DNA of 64,000 nt from Bog-756 sp963824645 (GTDB lineage: Bacteria > Actinomycetota > Acidimicrobiia > Acidimicrobiales > RAAP-2). This document shows positions 1 to 8,353 of the stretch, piece after piece. Every line of letters starts with the position of its first letter. Position 1 is the stretch's first letter. Where the stretch lies: positions 1-64,000 of the forward strand of contig CAWGQC010000004.1 in assembly GCA_963824645.1 (NCBI GenBank). The letters run 5' to 3'. A program made the position numbers and the translations under genes. The notes under the pieces are model-generated. The model made no database searches. It saw nothing but the letters and a program-made list of their open reading frames with translations, and was not told the DNA's origin.

Positions 1-19
1 AGGGAACAAGCAGGTCAGG

Positions 20-39
20 GCCGGTTCTTCGGGACCGGC
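20..39 (+). terminator. Hairpin with UUCG tetraloop, possible terminator
   Basis: An 8-bp stem (20-27 with 32-39, one G-T pair) closes a TTCG loop in the very stable C(UUCG)G arrangement. A short T/C-rich stretch follows. It could end a gene lying left of the window, but no coding context is visible to confirm this. Confidence 0.35.
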
Positions 40-126
40 TCTCTTGCTGTCGGGGGTCGAATGACAGCGGATTGACTGCGCGCGTCACAGACAGTGTGTG
101 AAATTCCGGTTCATGCTTTCCACTGT

Positions 127-204
127 GGCTCCGGTATCTGCACGACACTTCTGAGACGCGGCTCCGGTACCTGGGCGACACTGGCTCCGGTACCTGCATG
201 ACAC
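127..204 (-). repeat. Three imperfect 22-bp direct repeats
   Basis: Copies lie at 127-148, 160-181 and 183-204. They share the core GGCTCCGGTA followed by CTG and GACAC. On the minus strand each reads TGTC...TACCGGAGCC. Several short repeats near an end are typical of IS21-family insertion sequences, so this may be the end of a lost element. Assignment to that family is inference; no transposase gene is present. Confidence 0.45.
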
Positions 205-310
205 CTCACGCCTGACCGGGGTCCACAAGGCCCGGCCAACCACCTCGTTTGCTGTGGAAACTCACGTGCACAGCAAAGGAGGTCACAGATGCTGGTGGAT
301 CGGACTGGTG
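127..310 (+). mobile_element. Possible IS21-like left-end remnant
   Basis: After the three terminal-type repeats comes a very strong ribosome-binding site (AAAGGAGGT, about 274-282) and an ATG at 289 reading MLVD, but the frame gives no recognisable protein. This arrangement resembles the left end plus istA start of an IS21-type element that was cut off early. The frame continuing to 480 runs into the MerR gene and is not a real product. Low confidence; only a comparison with known insertion sequences would settle it. Confidence 0.25.
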
Positions 311-342
311 GGACAGAGTTACATGACCCTCCATCTGCTCGG

Positions 343-373
343 TTGACTCTGACCCTGGGGGAAGCCGCAGACT
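343..373 (+). promoter_or_regulatory. Possible MerR-type promoter with 19-bp spacer
   Basis: TTGACT (343-348) and CAGACT (368-373) are separated by 19 bases. The overlong spacer is what MerR-family regulators correct by twisting the DNA. It lies just upstream of the merR-like gene and would fit autoregulation. The dyad within the spacer is poor, so this is tentative. Confidence 0.25.
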
Positions 374-409
374 TGTCCGGCAAGTGTCATGTCGATGAGG
401 AGCGAGCAC

Positions 410-1249
410 GTGGATCAGATGACCATCGGAGAGTTCGCCAGAGAGTCGCGGCTATCGGCCAAGGCGCTGCGGCTCTATGACGAACTGGGTCTGCTGCCGC
501 CAGCACGGGTGGATGAGAGCTCTGGGTACCGCTTGTACGAGCCCGGCCAGCTCAAGCAGGCACGTCTGATCGCAGCGCTGCGCCAGCTGCAGGTTCCGCT
601 GGCGGAGATCAAGGCGATCCTGGCACTCGAGCCGGTCCGGGCAGCAGACCGCGTCCGCGAGCTCTGGGCGGCAACCGAGGCCGGCCACACCACCCGCCGT
701 GCGCTCGCCGCATACCTGATCGACGAGCTGAGTGGAAGGAGACCCGCCATGTACGAGGTCAGCACGCGGGACATGCCCAATCGCAGCCTGCTGTCCGTGA
801 AGCGCAACGTGGCCGGGGTGGATCAGGCATGGGCGTTCGGCAAAGAGTTCATCGCCCTGCTCAGGGGCTACCAGCTGCCGCCGATCGAGGGACGCGCCGG
901 CGCGTTCTTCTGTATCTATTGGGGTGAGGTCAGCGAGGACAGCGACGGTCCGATGGAGTGGTGCCGTCCCGTTCCGCCAGACCAGGCGCAAGCGCTTGCC
1001 GCCCGCTGCCCGGAGCTGACCCTGCGGGCCGAGCCCGCACACCAGGAGGCATTCGTGAAGATCGGCGATGGGCAGGTCGACGGCGCCGAATGGCACCTGG
1101 TCGAGCAATCGCTGCACGCGTGGAGCGACCAGCGTCCGGGCATACTCCTGGCCGATCTCGGTTTGCGGATCACGTATCTGCCCAGCGCAGCGGGGCAGGA
1201 TAGCTACCAAGACTTTGCGGTCCCGTTCAAAGGTCAGCCACAGGGATGA
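410..1249 (+). CDS. MerR-family regulator with GyrI-like effector domain
   Basis: This is a cytoplasmic DNA-binding regulator of about 279 residues. The N-terminal winged helix reads TIGEFARESRLSAKALRLYD, the standard MerR recognition segment. It is followed by a dimerisation helix and, from about residue 115, a GyrI-like small-molecule-binding domain (YEVSTRDMP...), as in multidrug-sensing MerR proteins. GTG at 410 is preferred because GAGGAG lies 7 bases upstream; ATG 389 lacks a site and ATG 419 is also possible. Its stop overlaps the ATG of the decayed ABC gene by ATGA, so the two were once an operon. It probably sensed a drug-like ligand for that transporter, which is now lost. Confidence 0.85.
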   Translation: MDQMTIGEFARESRLSAKALRLYDELGLLPPARVDESSGYRLYEPGQLKQARLIAALRQLQVPLAEIKAILALEPVRAADRVRELWAATEAGHTTRRALAAYLIDELSGRRPAMYEVSTRDMPNRSLLSVKRNVAGVDQAWAFGKEFIALLRGYQLPPIEGRAGAFFCIYWGEVSEDSDGPMEWCRPVPPDQAQALAARCPELTLRAEPAHQEAFVKIGDGQVDGAEWHLVEQSLHAWSDQRPGILLADLGLRITYLPSAAGQDSYQDFAVPFKGQPQG

Positions 1250-1660
1250 CGGCCGTCGTCAAGGCCGAGTCGTCGACCAAGCACTTTGGTGAGGTCTGAG
1301 CGGGTCATGGATCTCTCGTTTGCGCTGGAGGCTGGGACGATCGCGGGTTTATTCGGACCGAATGGCGGTGGCACGACGACGCTGCTGCGGATGATCCTGG
1401 GCCTGGCGGCGGCGACGAGTGGATGGGCGCTGGCATTCGATCATCGTTGTGCCGACTGGCCTTGTGCGGCGTTGCGGATCAGTGCTGTGTTCGAGGCGAC
1501 TGATTTTCCATCCCGGACGTTCGGGCCGTGATCACTTGCGGATGCACGGGCAGGACGTCGATGTTCCTAATTTCCGTGCGGACGATGTGTTGCGCCTGGT
1601 GGAGCTGGGTGATGCCGTCAACCTATCCCGTAAGCACCATCGGGTGGCCCCTATATTGAA
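1246..1660 (+). pseudogene. Decayed ABC transporter ATP-binding gene
   Basis: Reading across frames recovers the start of a drug-export type ATPase: an N-terminal segment ending KHFGEV from ATG 1246, then DLSFALEAGTIAG, a Walker A region and GRDHLR...DDVLRLVELGDA. At least two frame changes are needed, one near 1298 (with an in-frame TGA) and one near 1510. The Walker A lysine is gone (GPNGGGTTT where GPNGAGKTT is expected). The signature motif, Walker B and everything after about 1650 are missing. It therefore cannot make an ATPase. The regulator in front of it is intact. Confidence 0.7.
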
Positions 1661-1692
1661 CGCCGGCGGTTTTCGGACGTTGAGGGGGACCA

Positions 1693-3600
1693 ATGTTCAC
1701 AAGCGTGAAACGACATGTGAGAAGGACTGCGGCCGTGGTTCTGGCCTTGTCCGGTGCGGCGGTCCTCGCATCCCACGAGTCTTCCGTCGCTGACGCCGCG
1801 ACGACCCTTGGCGCCACCGTCTATGTGGCCAATTCCGGCTCGAACACCGTCACTCCCATCGCTGTCGGCACCAACACCGGAGGAGCACCCATACCGACGG
1901 GATCTGTTCCTCAAAGTATCGCCATCACCCCCAACGGCCAGACCGCGTATGTCGTTAACTCAGATTCGAACAACGTGACCCCCATCAACACCACCACCGG
2001 CATTCCTGGGACGCCCATCACCGTCGGCTCCGACCCCACTGGCATCGCCATAGCACCCAACGGCAAAACGGCGTATGTCGACAATTACAAATCGAATACC
2101 GTCACTCCCATCGACGTCGCAACCAACACTGCCGAGGTACCCATTGCCGCGGGGTCCCAGCCGGTCGACATCGCCATCACTCCTGACGGCAACACCGCCT
2201 ATGTGACCAACAACAATTCAGGCACCGTCACACCCATCGATCTGTCCGCGAACACGGTCCTGCCGCCCATCACCGTCGGCGCTCTTCCGACGAGCATCGC
2301 CATCACCCCGAACGGTAAAACGGTCTATGTCGTCAGCACCTTGATCAACGCCGTCACCCCGATCAACGTCGCGACGAATACCACGGAGACAAATATCCCC
2401 GTCGGCAACAATCCCCTGGGTATTGCCATCACTCCCGATGGCAGTACGGCCTACGTTGCCAACAACTACTCGGATACCGTCACCCCCATCCACCTCGCCA
2501 CCGATACGGCCGAGCCGCCGATCAACGTCGGGTCTGGTCCGAGCAGCGTAGCGGTGAGCCCCGACGGCCGCACCGTCTTTGTTGCCAATACGGCCGCCGG
2601 AACAGTGATGCCCATCCACACCGCCACCAATTCCGTCGGTACGGCCATCGCCGTCGGAGCCAGTCCCCAGGCCATCGCCATCTCTCCCGACCAGGCACCC
2701 ACCGCTTCATTCAGGTTCACGACGGCAGGCCCCGGATCCCCGACTGCCTTCGATGCCTCAGTCGCCGCGGCTCCCGTAGGAAGGATCGTCTCCTATGCCT
2801 GGAAATTCGGGGACGGCACGTCGGCGACGGCCTCGGATCCAACAGTCGCCCATACCTACGCCAGTGGGGGATCGTACGCGGTGACCCTGACGGTGACCGA
2901 TTCGGCTGGTACCTCGATCAATCGGGTCTTCACCGGTCAGACGGTGTCCAATAATGGAGGTCCGTCAGCGACCCAGAGCCAGCTCGTCACCATCGGCGCC
3001 TACTACGAGGTGGCCTCCGACGGAGGCGTCTTCAGCTTCGGTGCGCCCTTCCGCGGGGCGATGGCGGATGGGCACTTGACTGCGCCCGTGGTGGGCATGG
3101 CCGTCACCAAGGCCTACAGGGGCTATTGGCTTGTGGCATCAGGCGGCGGAGTCTTTTGCTATGGAGACGCCGGTTTCCACGGATCGGCCGGAAACCGGTC
3201 GCTGAGCTCCAAAATTGTGGGGATGGCGGCCACCCCGGACGGGGCTGGGTACTGGCTGGTGGCCGCCGACGGGGCGGTGCTCGCCTACGGCGACGCGGTC
3301 ACCTATGGCTCCATGGCCGGCACGCACCTGAACCAACCCATTGTGGGCATGGCGTCAGCCCCCGGGGGCGGCTATTACCTGGTCGCTGCCGACGGCGGCA
3401 TCTTCAGCTTCGGGGCGCCCTTCCTCGGCTCGATGGCCGGCACGCACCTGAACCAACCCATTGTGGGCATGGCGTCAGCCCCCGGGGGCGGCTATTACCT
3501 GGTCGCTGCCGACGGCGGCATCTTCAGCTTCGGGGCGCCCTTCCTCGGCTCGATGGCCGGCACGCACCTGAACCAGCCCGTCGTGGGGATGGCCGGGTAG
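1693..3600 (+). CDS. Secreted YVTN beta-propeller / PKD / WLVAxDGG-repeat protein
   Basis: A signal peptide (residues 1-36, ending near ADAATT) precedes seven to eight YVTN-type blades (about 40-335) of the form G-x-T-x-YV-x-N-x-x-S-x-TVTPI. A PKD domain (about 336-410, YAWKFGDG) follows, then about five C-terminal units of the WLVAADGGIFSFG type. Such C-terminal units are very common in secreted Acidimicrobiia proteins and probably form another propeller. No catalytic site is visible; a cell-surface or matrix binding role is inferred. GAGGGGG lies just upstream of ATG 1693. The 635-residue frame is intact and is isolated between convergent neighbours. Confidence 0.85.
   Translation: MFTSVKRHVRRTAAVVLALSGAAVLASHESSVADAATTLGATVYVANSGSNTVTPIAVGTNTGGAPIPTGSVPQSIAITPNGQTAYVVNSDSNNVTPINTTTGIPGTPITVGSDPTGIAIAPNGKTAYVDNYKSNTVTPIDVATNTAEVPIAAGSQPVDIAITPDGNTAYVTNNNSGTVTPIDLSANTVLPPITVGALPTSIAITPNGKTVYVVSTLINAVTPINVATNTTETNIPVGNNPLGIAITPDGSTAYVANNYSDTVTPIHLATDTAEPPINVGSGPSSVAVSPDGRTVFVANTAAGTVMPIHTATNSVGTAIAVGASPQAIAISPDQAPTASFRFTTAGPGSPTAFDASVAAAPVGRIVSYAWKFGDGTSATASDPTVAHTYASGGSYAVTLTVTDSAGTSINRVFTGQTVSNNGGPSATQSQLVTIGAYYEVASDGGVFSFGAPFRGAMADGHLTAPVVGMAVTKAYRGYWLVASGGGVFCYGDAGFHGSAGNRSLSSKIVGMAATPDGAGYWLVAADGAVLAYGDAVTYGSMAGTHLNQPIVGMASAPGGGYYLVAADGGIFSFGAPFLGSMAGTHLNQPIVGMASAPGGGYYLVAADGGIFSFGAPFLGSMAGTHLNQPVVGMAG
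3313..3575 (+). repeat. 120-bp perfect tandem duplication in propeller gene
   Basis: Bases 3313-3455 are identical to 3433-3575, a period of 120 bp encoding a 40-residue unit. The absence of even silent changes shows a recent duplication of one C-terminal repeat. The preceding unit is clearly related but diverged at its left edge. Confidence 0.9.
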
Positions 3601-3739
3601 ACCGCACATCCAGTTGGCCGACTGACCGACGGGTGAGTGCCGGTGTCTAACCATCCGCCGGAACTGAGGCTCCTGGTCCCCGGGGAACGGATGCCCCCAT
3701 CGAGAGACGTTTGGTCGTCCGCCGGGGCTGTTCTCCATG

Positions 3740-3754
3740 GACCGGAACCCGGTC
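3740..3754 (-). terminator. Small hairpin after the DrrB-like gene
   Basis: GACCGG (3740-3745) pairs with CCGGTC (3749-3754) across a 3-base loop, immediately downstream of the stop of the minus-strand permease gene and in the convergent gap with the propeller gene. There is no clear T-tract. Confidence 0.3.
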
Positions 3755-3757
3755 TGC

Positions 3758-4555
3758 TCAGTTTGGATCCGCTGCTCGACGGCGATTGTACAGACGGACG
3801 GCCCAGAGATAGGAGGTGAAGGCAATGCCGAGGCTCCATGCAACGGCGATGATGGCCTGGTTGCCGACGGGAGCACTGGCGAGCACTCCCCGCACGGTAT
3901 CAACCATGGGCGAGAAGGGCTGGTGCTCGGCGAACTGACGCAGCCCATCAGGCATCGTCTGGGTCCGCACGAACCCGCTGCTGAGGAACACGAGAAGCAG
4001 CAGGATCATCGGGGTGTTGCTGGCCGTTTCGACGCTCTTGGCAGCCAGTCCGAGCGCCACGGCCAGCCAGATGAAGGCGAAGGCGAACAGAGCGAGAAGC
4101 CCGATCGCGGCCAGCCAGTCGAGTGGGTTTCCGGCGGCGCGGAAACCGAGGCCGAAGCCGACCCCGATGAGGACGCCCAGGGCGGCCAGCGTCTGGATCA
4201 GACTGCCGAACACGTGGCCGGTGAGGACAGAGGCGCGGGCGATGGCCATGGTTCGGAAGCGGTCGATGATGCCGCCGGTCATGTCCATAGCAACCATGAT
4301 CGACGTGCCCTGGACGGCGGCGGCCACCGTCACCAACATGAGCCCCGGCACCACGTAGTCGATGTAGGCCTCACGCCCTTGGTGTACACCGAGACCGGCG
4401 CCAAGCTGGCCGCCGAAGACGTATACGAACAACAGCAGCAGAACAATGGGTATACCGACCAACATGAGTGTCATCGACGGGTACCGCAGCTGATGTTTGA
4501 GGTTACGGCGCAGCATGACCCGCGAGTCGCTGATCGTGTAGGCGAGCGTGGTCAT
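3758..4555 (-). CDS. ABC-2 type transporter permease, DrrB-like
   Basis: A 265-residue membrane protein with about six hydrophobic segments. It has the ABC-2 permease layout: a cytoplasmic amphipathic start (RVMLRRNLKHQLRYPSM), the first membrane span (LMLVGIPIVLLLLFVYVFGG), and a conserved central GGIIDRFRTM segment before the third span. It should form the channel of a two-gene drug or lipid exporter with the ATPase encoded upstream. Its ATG overlaps that gene's stop by ATGA, so the two are translationally coupled. The family matches daunorubicin-resistance DrrB, but the true substrate cannot be read from sequence. Confidence 0.85.
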   Translation of the reverse strand: MTTLAYTISDSRVMLRRNLKHQLRYPSMTLMLVGIPIVLLLLFVYVFGGQLGAGLGVHQGREAYIDYVVPGLMLVTVAAAVQGTSIMVAMDMTGGIIDRFRTMAIARASVLTGHVFGSLIQTLAALGVLIGVGFGLGFRAAGNPLDWLAAIGLLALFAFAFIWLAVALGLAAKSVETASNTPMILLLLVFLSSGFVRTQTMPDGLRQFAEHQPFSPMVDTVRGVLASAPVGNQAIIAVAWSLGIAFTSYLWAVRLYNRRRAADPN

Positions 4556-5553
4556 CGTGCCAACGATCCTTCTGGCCTCGGTGCAACATCGTTTCCGACG
4601 GCCGCGACGCTGCTGGCTACATGGCTGCCAGTTACGGCGAGGAACACGTCATCGAGGTCCGGGCTGTGGATCGACACCCGTTCAACGGCGATACCGACCT
4701 GATGCAGCTCGTCGAGCAGCTCGCGGAGTGAGTCTGCGGTGCCGTCAGCAGGGACTTTCAGGACGAAGTGGTCGTCGTCCGGGGCCGCCGACGGGAGCAG
4801 CTCCGCCGCCGACCGCAGCAGGTCGGGTCCGGCGAAGTGGAGGCGGAAGTGCCCTCCGGACATCCGGCCCTTCAGCTCATCAGGGGTTCCCTGGGCGACG
4901 ATCCGGCCCTGGTCGAGTACCGCAATGCGGTCGGCCAGATGGTCCGCCTCGTCGAGGTTCTGGGTGGTGAGCAGGATGGTGACGCCTGATGCGGCGAGTT
5001 CACGAATGATCTCCCACATGGTGAGGCGGCTGCGTGGGTCCAAGCCGGTGGTGGGCTCGTCCAGAAAGATCACCCGGGGCTCGCCGACCAGGGTCATTGC
5101 CAGGTCGAGTCGGCGGCGCATCCCGCCCGAGTAGGTGGACAACAGCTTGCTGGCGGCCTCGGCCAGGTCGAATTGTTCCAACAACTGGGCCACCCTCCGT
5201 CTGCCGGCGCTACGCCCGAGGTGCCGGAGGTCGGCCATCAGATGCAGGTTCTCGGCACCGCTCAGCAGGTTGTCGACGGCCGAGAATTGGCCCGTGACCC
5301 CAATGAGGGCACGCACTCCATCCGGATCAGCGACCACGTCGTGACCGGCGATGCGCATAGCGCCGGAGTCGGCCTGGATCAGAGTGGAGAGGATGCGGAC
5401 GATCGTTGTCTTGCCCGCCCCGTTCGGCCCGAGCAGCGCGAAGATCGTTCCCTCCTCCGCGACCAGGCTGACCTTGTCGAGCACCAGATGGCTGCCGAAC
5501 GACTTGCACACGTCCCTGGCCACAATCCCGTGCCCGCCGACTCGGCTGGTCAT
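4552..5553 (-). CDS. ABC transporter ATP-binding protein, DrrA-like
   Basis: A 333-residue ATPase of the daunorubicin-resistance (DrrA/CcmA-like) family that powers the DrrB-type permease. Visible motifs are Walker A (LLGPNGAGKTT), the signature YSGGMRRRLDLA, Walker B (VIFLDEPTTGLD) and the C-terminal DrrA extension (about 230-320, HSPDLDDVFLAVTG). The longer open frame starts upstream, but ATG 5553 gives the conserved N-terminus and overlaps the regulator's stop by ATGA. The three-gene unit is therefore regulator-ATPase-permease in one transcript. Confidence 0.9.
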   Translation of the reverse strand: MTSRVGGHGIVARDVCKSFGSHLVLDKVSLVAEEGTIFALLGPNGAGKTTIVRILSTLIQADSGAMRIAGHDVVADPDGVRALIGVTGQFSAVDNLLSGAENLHLMADLRHLGRSAGRRRVAQLLEQFDLAEAASKLLSTYSGGMRRRLDLAMTLVGEPRVIFLDEPTTGLDPRSRLTMWEIIRELAASGVTILLTTQNLDEADHLADRIAVLDQGRIVAQGTPDELKGRMSGGHFRLHFAGPDLLRSAAELLPSAAPDDDHFVLKVPADGTADSLRELLDELHQVGIAVERVSIHSPDLDDVFLAVTGSHVASSVAAVGNDVAPRPEGSLAR

Positions 5554-6068
5554 GGGGAGTCCGCGGGCTGGGAATCCGGCGAGTCGGGGAGCTGGCCGGC
5601 GGCTCGCAGGGCCTCGCGCCGGACCTTCCACTCCTGTTCGAGCACGGGAAGCCGCTCGACCAGGAAGTCGGCGAATGCCGCCCATTCCAACAAGCTCGCT
5701 CGCCGCTCGGGAGGCGTATTCGCCAGTAGGCGCAGACCTTCTCGTGCCAGCTCGCCCTGCTCTCGGTATTCGGAAAGGTCGAAGCCCGTCGCTCGGCGTG
5801 ACGACATGTCGATTCTCACCCGATCCATCCGCTCGCCCGCGGCCCGGGATCGGCGGATGAGTCCGAGTGCGTCCAGCGAGGTGACGGCCCCGGCTATGGC
5901 GCTGCGACTGGCCAGGAGGGCCTCGGCCAACTCGGCGATGCTCTGCTCGCGTGGATCGCAGACCGCAAGGTATCCCAGGAGGCGGCCCACCATCGGGGCC
6001 ATCCCGTAGCGGCGGGAGTAGAACCGGCCAGCGTGGTCGGCGAAGGTGATCTCACCATCGGTAGGCAC
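5550..6068 (-). CDS. GbsR/MarR-type transcriptional regulator
   Basis: A 172-residue winged-helix regulator. The N-terminal segment FADHAGRFYSRRYGMAPMVGRLLGYL followed by an AELAEALLASRSAIAGAVTSLDALGLIRR helix-turn-helix is typical of GbsR-like members of the MarR superfamily, often found in front of DrrAB exporters in actinobacteria. It is the first gene of the three-gene exporter operon and probably represses it until a ligand binds. A GAGGG site lies about 9 bases upstream of ATG 6068. The C-terminus is Ser/Pro/Asp-rich and likely disordered. Confidence 0.8.
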   Translation of the reverse strand: MPTDGEITFADHAGRFYSRRYGMAPMVGRLLGYLAVCDPREQSIAELAEALLASRSAIAGAVTSLDALGLIRRSRAAGERMDRVRIDMSSRRATGFDLSEYREQGELAREGLRLLANTPPERRASLLEWAAFADFLVERLPVLEQEWKVRREALRAAGQLPDSPDSQPADSP

Positions 6069-6789
6069 CCTCTCATATTACACAGATTTCTGAGATAGCA
6101 CGCATTTATGTCATTTCGATGCACATTTCCAATCCAGCGGGAGGCACAATCTGACCTTGAGCTGGCCTTTTTGCCCTGGGCAGGAGAATGAACCTCGAAA
6201 CCGGCTCCACCGCGGGGCGAGCTCGCCCTCGTCAGCCTCTTACGCCAAACCCCCCAAGAAACACCAGCTCCGAGCCCTTACGTTTTGGGACGCGGTGCTG
6301 TTCCGGAGATCCGTCACCACGGTGCTGGACAGCGTCAGAAGCCTTGAGCTCCTGCGCGACTTCCTCCGGTGACCAATGGGGACATCCACGTCCATGCCTT
6401 CACGACCTTCCTCACCGAGCACTGGCTACGACCACTGGTGGAATCTGGCCTGAAGTGCGTCAAGCTCGGTGGCGGCCCCGGCTCGTAGACATCCGCAGCG
6501 TCGCCCAAGGGGTCGGTGCCTCGCTCGGGCGAGCGAGGACGCACCCCGACATGCTGCTCGGGCTCTCTGGCGCAGACGCATCCCGGCCCTTCACAATCAG
6601 CAGGGACTGTTCCTTGAGCGAATTTCTGATTTCATCGCCAACACCCTTCGGCTGGTCATCGAAGGACTCCAGCCGCCGGCCGGGATGTCCTGTCACGATC
6701 CACTGAGACCGCGACCTCACATCGTCCCCAATCACTGGCCGCGGCGCCTCTGCGGCTCGGATACGACGCACACACGTATCGTATTCAAA
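6069..6789. other. Gene-poor gap with a possible operator
   Basis: About 720 bases without a gene I can recognise. Near the left edge an AT-rich stretch (6076-6110) contains CAGATTTCTG, with CAGA and TCTG arms, and TAATAT on the minus strand. This is a plausible promoter and operator for the GbsR-type operon. The short open frames across 6157-6789 have no recognisable motifs, no ribosome-binding sites and an arginine-rich composition typical of high-GC noise. Confidence 0.5.
6777..6782 (+). promoter_or_regulatory. -10 box TATCGT of a likely leaderless gene
   Basis: TATCGT ends 7 bases before the GTG at 6790. No ribosome-binding site is present. The spacing matches other genes in the window, so transcription probably starts on or next to the GTG. 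Confidence 0.5.
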
Positions 6790-7197
6790 GTGAGTAAACA
6801 TTTCGGCTACGCCATCGACAAGCGCTACCTGCCCGTGTTGTTGCCCTTCTTGCTGCGGCCCGCTAGTGACGGCGTCACACTCACTGACAAAGGCGGGTTG
6901 GTGGCGACATTTGGCTTTTTCAAGATCGCTACGCCGCTTTCGAACGTTATGGGAGCGCACATCACCCGGAACTACCGCTGGTGGACGGCATTCGGGGTTC
7001 GAATGTCACGTGTCGACGACGGGTTGACTTTTGGAACGAACCACGCCGGAGGCGTGTGCATCCACTTCGAAGAGAGAGTGCCGTCGCCACTCCGAAGAAG
7101 CGGCCATTCAGCGCTCACCGTGACCGTTGCCGATTTGGAGGCACTGACCGTGGCGTTAGACGGCGACACGGAAGAACCGGCTGCACCCTCAGCCTGA
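6790..7197 (+). CDS. Conserved actinobacterial hypothetical protein
   Basis: About 135 residues. The text TLSNVMGAHITRNYRWWTAFGVRMS-like core (here PLSNVMGAHITRNYRWW) plus GLTFGTNHAGGVCIHF and HSALTVTVADLEAL belong to a small protein family I know from mycobacteria and other actinobacteria, which has no assigned function. It is soluble, lacks a signal peptide and is probably a compact beta-rich domain. GTG 6790 is chosen because a TATCGT -10 box sits 7 bases upstream and because the longer frame to 6469 is unlike protein. It stands alone. Confidence 0.65.
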   Translation: MSKHFGYAIDKRYLPVLLPFLLRPASDGVTLTDKGGLVATFGFFKIATPLSNVMGAHITRNYRWWTAFGVRMSRVDDGLTFGTNHAGGVCIHFEERVPSPLRRSGHSALTVTVADLEALTVALDGDTEEPAAPSA

Positions 7198-7309
7198 CCG
7201 ATCAGAGGACGATGTCGCTTGGACTATTCCCGACGACCGCTTCGGTGGGACGCCCGGCGGTGGGCCGACGCTCAGAGTCTTGGTCAGCTCCGGTGGGCCA
7301 GGTCCTGGC

Positions 7310-7315
7310 TACGCT
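7310..7315 (+). promoter_or_regulatory. -10 box TACGCT of a likely leaderless lipoprotein gene
   Basis: TACGCT ends 6 bases before GTG 7322. The same hexamer and spacing occur before the genes at 14281, 26404, 50225 and 51219. Confidence 0.5.
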
Positions 7316-7321
7316 TTGGGA

Positions 7322-7864
7322 GTGAGACATCCGCGGTTCCTCTGTGCAGCGGCCATTACCACGACCGGACTTCTGGTGGCGGCATGCGGCAGTGCTGCCT
7401 CGACGACCCCGGATGTGCGGCAAACAACGACGACCAGCGCCGCGGTAACGACCACCACGTCATGCCCTCTGTCAGGCCCCTCTGGCACTTCGAATACAAT
7501 CCCGGTGAGCAGCGTTTGCTCTGCGGTCGGCAGTCCTCACTTCGCCACGCCCGACGTGGCGATGCAGTATCTCGCCACCGCGTGGAACTCAGGCAATGTG
7601 CAGGAAATTGACTACGTCACCGATCCTGCGGGTCGCCAACAGATGGACTCGATGGCTGCGCAGATGGTGAACCTCCGGTTCGACCACTGTTCCCAGAATC
7701 CAGCCGGTGACTACACCTGTTACTTCACCCATGACATCGCGGCGTCGGACTCCTCGACGACCTATCCCAACCCGATGAACTATCCACCGGGGGAGGCCGT
7801 GTTCACGGTGGCCCCGGCCGAAGCTCCGGGCTGGTACTTGACCGAGGTCATCCACTGCGGTTGA
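7322..7864 (+). CDS. Putative secreted lipoprotein
   Basis: About 180 residues. The N-terminal signal peptide ends in a lipobox (LLVAAC), followed by a Thr/Ser-rich linker (TTTTSAAVTTTTS) as expected for an outer-face lipoprotein of a Gram-positive cell. The mature domain contains three to four cysteines (VCSAVG, DHCSQ, YTCYF, VIHCG) that could form disulfides, and an ATPDVAMQYLATAWNSGN segment. The latter resembles small solute-binding or NTF2-like folds in lipoproteins, but I cannot assign a family. GTG 7322 is favoured over the upstream TTG because of the TACGCT box. Confidence 0.65.
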   Translation: MRHPRFLCAAAITTTGLLVAACGSAASTTPDVRQTTTTSAAVTTTTSCPLSGPSGTSNTIPVSSVCSAVGSPHFATPDVAMQYLATAWNSGNVQEIDYVTDPAGRQQMDSMAAQMVNLRFDHCSQNPAGDYTCYFTHDIAASDSSTTYPNPMNYPPGEAVFTVAPAEAPGWYLTEVIHCG

Positions 7865-8353
7865 ACGCTGGGGGGTGACCCTGCCCGCCGGAACGGGGCC
7901 GTGGGTGACCGGGACTTTGGTAGGCAGACAAGCCGAACTGCCTCCAGGACAGCTTGTGCATGTACCGGAGCCCGGGAAAGGGGCTGTTGCCATTTGATCA
8001 GATGGGGGGTCGGAAGAGTTCGTTCACCGTAGCCTCTGGTCGATCGCGGCTTTAGGCGCTGGCCGCGGTGGAGCCAGTTCGGCACCCTGACCCGTAGGCC
8101 GGGGTCATCTGGTCCCCGGCACGAACTTCCGGAGCCACGTCCCGGCGAATGGTCGATGCGGTTCATGCTCATCCGCGACACCGTCGATGCCCGGTCGTCG
8201 GCCCAGCGATCCTAACGGCTCCTCCGTTCGCGTCTTCATCCGTCGCGGAGGGTTCCAGGTTCTCGAGGCCGGGTCTGCCTGGACGCACCTGTCAGACCAG
8301 TTTGATCATGCGGGGCTGACCGCGCCGACGGAGGCGGATTGGTTCCGTGACCA
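7865..8353. other. Gap without recognisable genes
   Basis: Nearly 490 bases between a plus-strand lipoprotein gene and the convergent secreted-protein gene. Open frames here have no motifs or start signals. One 10-mer, TACCGGAGCC at 7963-7972, equals the core of the repeats at 127-204 in opposite orientation. Alone this is too short to call a second element end. Confidence 0.4.

Noticed and set aside
5173..6009. Plus-strand frame opposite the exporter ATPase and its regulator
   Set aside because: Low-complexity, basic composition, while the minus strand has well-conserved genes with ATGA junctions.
7963..7972. 10-mer TACCGGAGCC equal to the core of the repeats at 127-204, in opposite orientation
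   Set aside because: A single short match is expected by chance in GC-rich DNA and no other element-end features lie around it.
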